Origin: Caprella mutica
Lineage: Eukaryota; Arthropoda; Malacostraca; Amphipoda; Caprellidae
Direction of reading: 5' to 3'
Assembly: GCA_947561585.1 (NCBI GenBank)
Contig: CANNZV010001060.1
Coordinates: forward strand, 62,001 to 126,000
Length of the DNA stretch: 64,000 bases
The notes beneath the pieces were generated by a model, which was not told where the DNA came from, searched no databases, and saw only the letters and a list, made by a program, of their open reading frames with translations. A program made the position numbers and the translations under genes. Shown here in pieces: positions 45,801 to 57,800 of the stretch (its first letter is position 1; every line of letters starts with the position of its first letter).

Positions 45801-48800
45801 TGAAGCTATGAGCTGCTCGCATGACGTCATCTTTTGCTACCCAGCTAACGGACCAATGAGAGACCTGCACTGGTCAGCACGCATGACGTGTAAATACTTT
45901 ATCCAATCAGAGAGGAGTATTGCAAAATGGGCGGGGCTTTTGCCCTCATTATTTATTATTTGCCCTCATTATATCCGGGTAAGAATTTGTAATGATGCGT
46001 AAATTTCCCCTTGGATATTTTGATGGCTTATAAATAGATCCTTCATATTACGCGGTTTCTTGATAATTTCCTCGTTTCTAATTATTTAAGCACTATTAAA
46101 AAGAATAGTATTATTCTTCATAAATACTAATTGAGAGATTAAGAAAAGAAATGATAAAACTAAAATATGAAAGAAGTTTTCGGAGATATTTTAGCTATAT
46201 CGTGTTTGGAACTCGAAAACCATCGATGTGATAATTGAGAATTGAGATGAAGTGATATAAGGTATCCTTGATGCTATCATTGATGCTATGGGTATCCTTG
46301 ATGCTATCATTTATGTCATGGGTATCCTTGATGCCATTGGTATCCTTGATACTATCATTTATGCCATGAGTATCCTTGATGCTATCATTTATGCCATTGG
46401 TATCCTTGATACTATCATTTATGCCATGGGTATCCTTGATGCTATCATTTATGCCATTGGTATCCTTGATGCTATCATTTATGCCATTGGTATCCTTGAT
46501 ACTATCATTGATGCCCTTGGTATCCTTGATGCTATCATTTATGCCATTGGTATCCTTGATACTATCATTTATGCCATGGGTATCCTTGATGCTATCATTT
46601 ATGCCATTGGTATCCTTGATGCTATCATTTATGCCATTGGTATCCTTGATACTATCATTGATGCCCTTGGTATCCTTGATACTATCATTGATGCCCTTGG
46701 TATCCTTGATACTATCATTTATGCCAAGGGTATCCTTGATGCTATCATTTATGCCATGGGTATCCTTGATACTATCATTTATGCCATTGGTATCCTTGAT
46801 ACTATCATTTATGCCATGGGTATCCTTGATGCTATCATTTATGCCATTGGTATCCTTGATGCTATCATTTATGCCATTGGTATCCTTGATACTATCATTG
46901 ATGCCCTTGGTATCCTTGATACTATCATTGATGCCCTTGGTATCCTTGATACTATCATTTATGCCAAGGGTATCCTTGATGCTATCATTTATGCCATGGG
47001 TATCCTTGATGCTGTCATTTATGCCATTGGTATCCTTGATGCTATCATTGATGCCATTGGTATCCTTGATACTATCATTTATGCCATGAGTATCCTTGAT
47101 GCTATCATTTATGCCATGGGTATCCTTGATGCTATCATTTATGCCATGGGTATCCTTGATGCTATCATTTATGCCATTGGTATCCTTGATACTATCATTT
47201 ATGCCATTGGTATCCTTGATGCTATCATTTATGCCATTGGTATCCTTGATACTATCATTGATGCCCTTGGTATCCTTGATACTATCATTGATGCCCTTGG
47301 TATCCTTGATACTATCATTTATGCCATGAGTATCCTTGATGCTATCATTTATGCCATGGGTATCCTTGATACTATCATTTATGCCATGGGTATCCTTGAT
47401 GCTATCATTTATGCCATTGGTATCCTTGATGCTATCATTTATGCCATTGGTATCCTTGATGCTATCATTTATGCCATGGGTATCCTTGATACCATTGTTG
47501 ATGCCAATCTTCTCTCCTTCTTTTTGGAATCCGAGGGACCGAGATGTGGTCAGATATCGTATCCATGCTACCATTAAAAGTACTTAAAATAGCTATTGAT
47601 TCATGGTAGACTCTTTACCACTGAAGCCAAATGATACACAGTAGTTTGTATCATTAATATACACGCTAATGTGTGTTGTTTATACACAATATTGTGTGTC
47701 TATTAACTACACACCAAAGTGTGTAGTTCTCTCTCTGTTTTGAGGTGTGCTATGCCCTATTGATTATTGTGACGTCATCACAGTGGGTCAACATGACTCA
47801 CAGTCATGACTTACTGGTGACTGAGTCTCGTGACTTACTGGTGACTGAGTCTCGTGACTTACTGGTGACTGAGTCTCGTGACTTACTGGTGACTGAGTCT
47901 CGTGACTTACTGGTGACTGAGTCTCGTGACTTACTGGTGACTGAGTCTCGTGACTTACTGGTGACTGAGTCTCGTGACTTACTGGTGACTGAGTCTCGTG
48001 ACTTACTGGTGACTGAGTCTCGTGACTTACTGGTGACTGAGTCTCGTGACTTACTGGTGACTGAAAGTGACTATATTGACCAAAATAGGAAGTTGGTGAA
48101 ACTTATGGTTTCTGTAGTCACATTATGCTTGCTCTGAGTAGCTTTTCTGCTGCCATGAACATTAACTTAGGCCATGAAAACATTTCATGTTTAATCCTTG
48201 AAATCATTGCTTGTACAGTGCTGTACGTTTGTGCAGTATTGAACGTTTGTGCAGTATTGAACGTTTGTGCAGTATTGAACGTTTGTGCAGTATTGAACGT
48301 TTGTGCAGTATTGAACGTTTGTGCAGTATTGAACGTTTGTGCAGTATTGAACGTTTGTGCAGTATTGAACGTTTGTGCAGTGCTGTACGTTTGTGCAGTA
48401 TTGAACGTTTGTGCAGTGCTGTACGTTTGTGCAGTGCTGTACGTTTGTGCAGTATTGAACGTTTGTGCAGTATTGAACGTTTGTGCAGTATTGAACGTTT
48501 GTGCAGTATTGAACGTTTGTGCAGTATTGAACGTTTGTGCAGTATTGAACGTTTGTGCAGCATTGAACGTTTGTGCAGCATTGAACGTTTGTGCAGTATT
48601 GAACGTTTGTGCAGTATTGAACGTTTGTGCAGTATTGAACGTTTGTGCAGTATTGAACGATTGTGCAGTATTGAACGTTTGTGCAGTGGTGAACGTTCAT
48701 TTTTATTTTTATGTCACTCCTGAACTCTGTTTTCTTTCTCAAATAATTTAAATATAATAAATTCTTTCCTATTAATTGACTTCTTGAATATTTTTCTCTT

Positions 48801-51800
48801 TTTGAAAGAGTCTGGACTGAAATAATAGAAAAATGCATAGAAAACTACAGTTGTTTTGAAGAAAATATTTGTTGCCCCTACTGAATTAGAATATTTTCTT
48901 TCAGTATCATAAGTAAGCCTACTTTTATTTCTCTTATATTTATAACCAAATAATTTAAAATATTAAGAAGTTAAAATTATTTGCATCTTTCATATGTTTT
49001 ATCTTTATATACTCAGGGTAATTTCCTAGTTATCGGCCAGTTCCACATTTTCGATCATAAGAAAAGAGTTAAATTAAATTAAAAGTTTAATAATATTTTC
49101 TTTTTTCCCATGATCGGAAATGTGAAACTGTCCGATAATTCGTAACTTAACCCTGGTTATGTATTCCATTTTGTTGTCAATGCCTTTTAGAGTAAAAAGA
49201 ATATTTAAACTGCCTCTATTCGTGATTAATGATTCAACATTTAATCATTTTAATCTCTTCCAATGTGTATGCAAAAGGATTAATTTATTAAATTATTATA
49301 AATATTATTCATAAGTGCACTCAGGTAGAGGCAGAGTGAAGTCACGTACTCGTACAGTGTACTCACGTACTCGTAGTGTAGTCACGTACTTGTACAGTGT
49401 ACTCACGTACTTGTACAGTGTACTCACGTACTCGTAGTGTAGTCACGTACTCGTATACAGTGCACTCACGTACTCGTATACAGTGCACTCACGTACTCGT
49501 ACAGTGCACTCACGTACTCGTACAGTGCACTCACGTACTCGCAAAGTGCAGCTATGACATCCCCATTGACATTTCGCATCGATTGACTGATAATGTCAGT
49601 AACTCACAGCTTAATTATAGGACCATTAGTCCATTAAGTGAAGACCAGTTATTCTAAAAGATATTATGCAGCATGGTACAATGATTAAAAACAAGATAGG
49701 AGTCTAGTTGGCTAAAGTCTCAAATGCAAATTATATACCTATCGCTGATGTGGTACTGTCCGATAACTCGGAACTTACCCTATTAATGATACAAATTATT
49801 GAAATTATTACTTTTTACTTTATAATTACCTAGAAGCTTCGGGACAGCTTTTTTTTGTTGGTGGCGTCTGAGTCAGGAGTCGAAAATTTGTTCCAACTCC
49901 AAGCTACAGATATAAGCCACATAATTTTAGATCAATTTCATTCGATGTTCATCATGTTAAGTATCTCATAAGAACTATTAACTGCTCATAGATATAAATT
50001 AAATCAATGTTTATAGTCTAAAGACTCAATAGTACTTATAAAATTACTATAAAACTGCTTGTCGGAGTCGAGGAGTCGGCAAACTTCAAAATGAAGGAGT
50101 CTGAATTGTACATTTTATGTACCAACTGCACAGCCCTGCTTCGGACAGACAGACTTAACTGTAGTGTCATCATAGTATAGATATGCATTATATGCTAGTT
50201 ATCTATTTTGAAGTGTGCTATCTGCCTCGTGTCCATACATTAATTAATTAAGAGTTAACTCCCGTTTTACGGTAGATAGGCACTAACCACTTCTCGTAAA
50301 AAGCCAATTGCGCCAAACTGATGGTATGGTAAGCGAGAAAGAGTGTTCGTAAGTTTAGAGATACGTGAAACGCGAGAGTTAACTGATACGATAAGTTACG
50401 AATTATCGGTCAGTTCCACATCTTCGGTCATATATGGAAAAACAATATAATAGTGATTTTTTTTACAATTTTTAATTGGTATCATTGATGAAACCCTATA
50501 TTGTTTTTTCTTGTATGACCGAAGATATGGAACTGACCGACAAATCATAACTTCTCCTAGGTCTAACCTACCTTACTCACGATGAAGAAACTTGCAACAC
50601 ACAGTTTTAAACTTTATCATTATGAATTAATGACTAGAGTTGTGACAATATGCTTTTAAAATCATAGATCCCCAAAATATTATAGACGGAGAGAATTAAA
50701 GAGTATTGAATGGTTCTACACCAGCGGTATATAGTATTCGATACCATTTCATTTCGTCTGTGATATTCTTAATATCTATGATTTATAAAGCATAATGTCA
50801 CAACCTTATTAATTACTAACATGTGTACGAAATTGCATAACGGTCGGAATAAGGTAACTTAACTAGTTGTTTTTTCTATACGAAATACTCTCTTGCTTTA
50901 ATGATACGAATAATAATAAAATAATCTACTTAATATTTTTCCTTCCCTCACATCAATGAATACAATTTCTAGATGACGTCAGAGTTCGTATCCAATAAGA
51001 ATATTGTCCGAAATTCGATGCTGTTTTCACTCTCCTTTTGTTTATGTGACAACAAACAAATTCGAACAAAAACTTACAGCGCCGTAAGATGGGAGGGACT
51101 TTATTTTTGTTTGTGCGAATTCCGACTGTTTGTATTTAGGCCACTGTTTCTATTGTTGGTGCTCTTGAGAAACTGTTGGTGCTCTTGGGAACTGTTGGTG
51201 CTCTTGAGAAACTGTTGGTGCTCTTGAGAAACTGTTGGTGCTCTTGAGAAACTGTTGGTGCTCTTGAGAAACTGTTGGTGCTCTTGAGAAACTGTTGGTG
51301 CTCTTGGGAACTGTTGGTGCTCTTGAGAAACTGTTGGTGCTCTTGAGAAACTGTTGGTGCTCTTGAGAAACTGTTGGTGCTCTTGAGAAACTGTTGGTGC
51401 TCTTGAGAAACTGTTGGTGCTCTTGGGAAACTGTTGGTGCTCTTGGGAAACTGTTGGTGCTCTTGAGAAACTGTTGGTGCTCTTGAGAAACTGTTGGTGC
51501 TCTTGAGAAACTGTTGGTACGGTTGAGAAACTGTTGGTACTGTTCTCTTCTCTCTCCTTGCTTCTCTCACCTCTTGTCTCTCCTTGCTTCTCTCACCTCT
51601 TGTGTCTCCTTGCTTCCCTCACCTCTTGTCTCTCCTTGCTTCCCTCACCTCTTGTCTCTCCTTGCTTCCCTCACCTCTTTTCTCTCCTTGCTTCCCTCAC
51701 CTCTTGTCTCTCCTTGCTTCCCTCACCTCTTGTCTCTCCTTGCTTCCCTCACCTCTTGTCTCTCCTTGCTTCCCTCACCTCTTGTCTCTCCTTGCTTCCC

Positions 51801-54800
51801 TCACCTCTTGTCTCTCCTTGCTTCCCTCACCTCTTGTCTCTCCTTGCTTCCCTCACCTCTTGTCTCTCCTTGCTTCCCTCACCTCTTGTCTCTCCTTGCT
51901 TCCCTCACCTCTTGTCTCTCCTTGCTTCCCTCACCTCTTCTCTCTCCTTGCTTCCCTCACCTCTTCTCTCTCCTTGCTTCCCTCACCTCTTCTCTCTCCT
52001 TGCTTCCCTCACCTCTTCTCTCTCCTTGCTTCCCTCACCTCTTCTCTCTCCTTTCTCCCCTCATTCCAGCTCAGTGTGCGTTTAGTTCCAGTGTTGTGAG
52101 GGTGTGTACGTGCCTTTCTCTGCCCTCTCTTCCATAACATTGCTACTCTCCCCTCTTCCTTGCCTCTCTTCTCCCTTTCCTCATCTCCCCTCTTCCGTCC
52201 TATCTTTCTTTTCCCTCTTCTATTCTACCTATGCTTTATTTTCTAAATGTCACTTCTATCTACTGTCGTTTCATTTGTTCAAAGTTACAACAACGGCACT
52301 GAAATCTGTCCAAAAGAACCTGCTAACCTCTATCCCATTCGAACTATAGTGCTATATATTCACGCTTCAATTAGTAATAAAGCATTAATATCCTCTATAA
52401 GTATAGAACAATCACCTGACCATTGTGTTTCTCTGGAAGAAGATTTGTTAATGTGTTTGGTGTATCTCTCATTTTTCATTCTAGATGTACCTAGTGCATA
52501 GACACTTAATTGGTGTTGTACGTAGTGAAGTGTCTGGAAACACTGAACGCCTTAGTAGCTAGCAAGCTAGACATTTGTGTCGGGACCTCTTTTTTTTACA
52601 TTATCTCCTTTAATGTTGCACCTGACACGCAAAACTGGAGCATGGACGAGATAAACGAGAAGGAACTGCGAAACACCTTAGATATCAAAACAGTGGTCTG
52701 AGATAACAACGTCTCCCCGAGGGCCTACATCCTATCCCCTTGAAAGAGGAGTCCTACCCATGTGCCTGCGAAGCAATTAGATCTTCTACGAGCCTCACCA
52801 CGCCCCTTCCCTTACCCCAGGGGCAGCACCATGGTTCTCACCATGGGCATTCACACAGTAGACCTGTTGTCTTACGTCTGAGGCTCTATTGATTAGGTGC
52901 CTGACTGTGTCTCGCATGAAATATGCACCACTCCAGTGCGTGCTGGAACACCAATCAGATGAGCTGCTAACTACCTAATCTCGACACTGAGGGATAGTTA
53001 GCAGATACTACCTAGGCATTAGAAAGAACAGGGATAGTTAACAGATACTACCTAGGCATTAGAAAGAACAGGGATAGTTAGCAGGTACTACCTAGGCATT
53101 AGAAAGAACAGGGATAGTTAACAGATACTACCTAGGCATTAGAAAGAACAGGGATAGTTAGCAGGTACTATCTAGGCATTAGAAAGAACAGGGATATTAG
53201 CAGATACTACCTAGGCATTAGAAAGAACAGGGATAGTTAGCAGATACTACCTAGGCATTAGAAAGAACAGGGATAGTTAGCAGGTACTACCTAGGCATTA
53301 GAAAGAACAGGGATAGTTAGCAGATACTACCTAGGCATTAGAAAGAACAGGGATAGTTAGCAGATACTACCTAGGCATTAGAAAGAACAGGGATAGTTAG
53401 CAGGTACTACCTAGGCATTAGAAAGAACAGGGATAGTTAGCAGATACTACCTAGGCATTAGAAAGAACAGGGATAGTTAGCAGATACTATCTAGGCATTA
53501 GAGAGAACAGGGATAGTTAGCAGATACTACCTAGGCATTAGAAAGAACAGGGATAATTAACAGATACTACCTAGGCATTAGAAAGAACAGGGATAATTAA
53601 CAGATACTATATGAACATTAGACATTAGCAAAAATACATTGCTATTTGATGCGGATACCATACGTACAGTAATTACATGCATACTATGATAATTAATTAG
53701 ACCATCCAATAGAAGGTAAATAAAGATGCCAAAACAATAAAAAATGGAAATCTGACAAATGGGTAGGAATCAAATTATACATGAGGATCTGATATAAAGG
53801 TACTAATTTTTTATGAATATTAGAAATATGAATTATAATTGAAAATACTCAGGGTATAGAAAGTAGAGGTAGGATAGACAATTCTGTGAATGCCCATGAA
53901 TAAGTAAGTAGCATCGTCAAAGCGTGGGAGTAGGTATTATAAAGCTCTAGATGCAGAGATACTCGTGATGCTTAAGGGTTCTTCAGAGATGAGGGTACTG
54001 AACATTGCAAGAATAAACATGTTAGGTTAGATATAAGAAAACAAGAGCTATAGTTACGTAAACTTAATAATGAATACTCTTCAGTGATACTCAGACAGTT
54101 CTGTGATAGGCAATGGAACATAATAGCATTATATAGAATCAATGGAACATAATAGCATTATATAGAATCAATGGAACATGTTTAGCATAATAAAGAACAA
54201 TGAAACATACTTAGAATAATTAAAAAAAGCAATAGAACATACTTAGCATAATAATGAGGCAATGTAACACAAAATAGTAAACTAGAAAATCAAATTAGTT
54301 TAGTAGAGATAACTCTCAGCTTAGGATAAGTACCATAGTACATAAAGATTAATCAGCATATTATCACGGGATTATAGTCTAGAGTAGTAAATAAAACCAA
54401 ATCGGGATAACTGAGGATAGCGTAGCATCTCTTTTCTGACGTACCTGCTCATCTTCTCTACATCTTATTGTTAGAAGTTAAGGCCTTCACATATCTAAGA
54501 GATATTAACTCTGACCATTTCTCTCGTCACTGTGATTTCTATGTTAGTTCATTCACTAGCTTTTTGATAGATCTATTTATAAGTGTTGGTAATTTGGATG
54601 ATATATTGGTATCATATGTATTTATTAGTAATTTCTAATCTTCACATTTAGACTAGAGAGTTAGTTTAGAAGATAATGATGCGTAGGCATTCTTTAAGAT
54701 ACCCGTCAGGGCACCCAACAAATAGAACCTCACCCACTCCCCCACTACACAAAGCCTGCTCTACTTTACCCACTTCGCCAATTCACACCAATGCGCCGTC

Positions 54801-57800
54801 TCCATCTCTACTTGCTCCCAATTTACCGTCGTCTGGAAACCCAAATAGAAGGCAATTGGTTGCATCCAAGTCTCTAGGTTCGTCTTCAGCTTATCCACCC
54901 CCTGCTCCACCTACCCAGTCTTATTTGATACCCACGTGTCTGCCGTCACACCAACATCACGCCAGATTACCTGCCACACCAGTCTGTGGTGTTGTAAACC
55001 AGTCTCCCTCATCGGGATGTCGATCATTACCCGCTATGCTCCATCCGAATCAATGCATTCAGGATACTCCTCCGCCGAGCAACACACATCTCCATCCTCA
55101 CGACTCGTCATTTTTGCAGCATGTTCCACCCCAGTCTTCACCATCAAAGACTCATCCATCCCCCGGTCACTTCTCTCATGCTGCGGCAATGATGAGATCT
55201 GATTCCCACCAGTATCACCGTCAGCTACCAGGAGTTCCCAGTAGACATCTTACTGTTGGTGGTGGAGGAAGACTTCTTCCTTATGCTCCTGTTACCACTT
55301 CACCTTCTCCCCCACTAAATTCTTCCTGCTCGGTCCACATGCCATCTTCACCATGCTTAGCAGGTCGTCCTACACATGCTCTTTATTCTGCGAACTACAA
55401 ATACAGCCTGGATGTTCCAAGGGTTGCTCTGAGGGACCTAAGGAGCAACACGTACCCTCCTCCAGGATGTGATACTTCACCGGACTCCTCTCCTGCTACA
55501 TCTTCTTCCTCAACAACAGAGGGTCCTTCCACGGGGACCTCCAATGGTTCCTCTCTTGAAGACGATATGTACGAGCCTGTCATTTCTACCATCATTGTGG
55601 CGGTACCTCCTCTTTCTTCTAGAGTGTGTCCTCGTACTCTCAACGTTCATCGCAGATCTTCCGCGTCTTCTTCCACCACTATCAGGCTCTCTCCCACCTT
55701 TTCTCCTGTGCCTATGAAATCACCTGTGCCTAGATCTCCTATTCACCCTTCTAGATCTCCAGCTGCTCACTGTAGGTCACAAATGCCTTCTAGATCTCCT
55801 ATTCCGCCCTCTAGGTCACCAATTCCCTCAAGATCGCCCATGCCTTCTAGGTCACCGAATATTTCTTCAAAGTCCCCTGTTCCACCTTCTAGGTCACCTA
55901 TTCCTCCATCTAGGTCTCCAATTTCTTCAAGATCTCCAATACCTCCAACTAGATCGCCCATTCCATCGTCTAGATCTCAAATACCGTCATCTAGATCTCC
56001 AATACCGCCTTCTAGATCTCCAATACCGCCTTCTAGATCTCCAATACCGCCTTCTAGATCTCCAATACCGCCTTCTAGATCTCCAATACCGCCTTCTAGA
56101 TCTCCGATACCGCCATCTAGATCTCCGATACCGCCATCTAGATCTCCTATACTGCCATCTAGATCTCCGATACCGCCATCCAGGTCTCCGATACCGCCAT
56201 CCAGGTCTCCAATTCCACCTAGATTGTGTATTCCTCCGCCAGACGCGAGTTTGATCCCTTTTAAATCCCCCGTTTTTCCGTCAAGATCTCCCATTCCTCC
56301 ACCGAAATCACCATCACACTCCAGATCATTATTTATGGCTCCTCAGTCACCTAATCCGCCACCGATATCTTCCACTCCTCCGAAGTCTCCGCATCCCTGG
56401 ACTTCTCGTCCTCATCAATGGTCCTCTCAACCATCATGGGGCTCTCCACCCACCACAACTCCTCCTGTACTTTCTCCAATCCCTCCTAGATCTCCTCTTG
56501 GGATTATCACCAACTCTCCCCACCCGTGGCTCTCTATCGACGATAATACTTTATTCATACCAATTGAGATGTCGTCACCGCCTACTCTGCGGAGCACACC
56601 TCTCTTCTCCTTCCATCATAGCTCTTCTGAAGATTCATCTCCTCCTCCACCACCCTCCACAAACCCTCCTGTCACTAGTATCCATCGGAGGAGCTTTGGA
56701 GGGGTTCACAACAGACCCCCATTGCTGCGAAGTCATGCCACCGCTGAGTGGACCACTCGGGGCAGGTAACTATGTATATTACGTCTACGGTGAAATGGCT
56801 ACCGACCTAAATTACCAAAACATTTGTTTCTAACATGTCTGGTTACAAATTGCATATTCATGAGAAGCTCATATGTGGTACTTATTATTATGCTTACCGG
56901 AAAATTTCGTATCAAAGATACTTATTATGCTTACCCTGGAGATTTCGTATCATAGATACTTATTATGCTTACCCTTGAAATTCCGTATCAAAGATACTTA
57001 TTATGCTTACCCTGGAAATTCCGTATCAAAGATACTTATTATGCTTACCCTGGAGATTTCGTACCAAAGATACTTATTATGCTTACCCTGGAGATTTCGT
57101 ATCAAAGATACTTATTATGCTTACCCTGGAAATTCCGTATCAAAGATACTTATTATGCTTACCCAGGAAAGTTCGTTTCTGAGATACTTATTGTTATACC
57201 TTTCCTGGGAATTTCTATTTGTGTTACATTGATGCCTTTTACTATGCTTAATCTGTGTAATTCGTATCTGCAATACTGCTTGTTGTTCTCGGCATAAATG
57301 AAATATTAATTAGCTGCCAGTCGTCTAATTGTAGAATGAAACTATATCCAGTGCTGTAAGCAAATACTTTATATTTAATGTTCGGTTTATAGGTTTCTGT
57401 TTTATCAAGAGGATATTATAATCTCATCGTTGAAGGTATTTTTAGTGTTCTCTTAAAGATTTAGAACCCTGAAGATACCTTCAACGATAAGATTTTAATA
57501 TTCACTTGATAACATGCAAATTCCGTTGAGTTTAAATCTTTTCAATCGTTACATATCTCCACCATTTTGCAAGGTTACATTAGAGCGTACGTACTATCAC
57601 GCGACCTCCCTCCCTTTCCAGTGATTTGAGCTTTTCATCCTAATTACTGGCGGGAATGTTCGCACCTTACCAAAGGCAGGTGACTCTGACTAAGTGGAGT
57701 CCATTAGCTGTTAGAGTGCCTGCCCCACTGACTACAATCGATAGCCTCCTAAGAATCACTCTCTCTATATACCTTCCTACAAAAGAGAAAAATCACACCA

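Noticed and set aside
46195..47577. 459- and 429-residue open frames on opposite strands as genes
   Set aside because: They are products of a 30-bp tandem repeat whose period is divisible by three; no splice sites or non-repeat coding sequence flank them.
48125..48838. Long frames in the 18-bp array (both strands)
   Set aside because: Period divisible by three and low complexity; no independent coding signal.
51514..52137. Ser/Leu/Pro frames of up to 207 residues
   Set aside because: All three plus frames are open because the CT-rich 26-bp unit lacks stops; compositional artefact.
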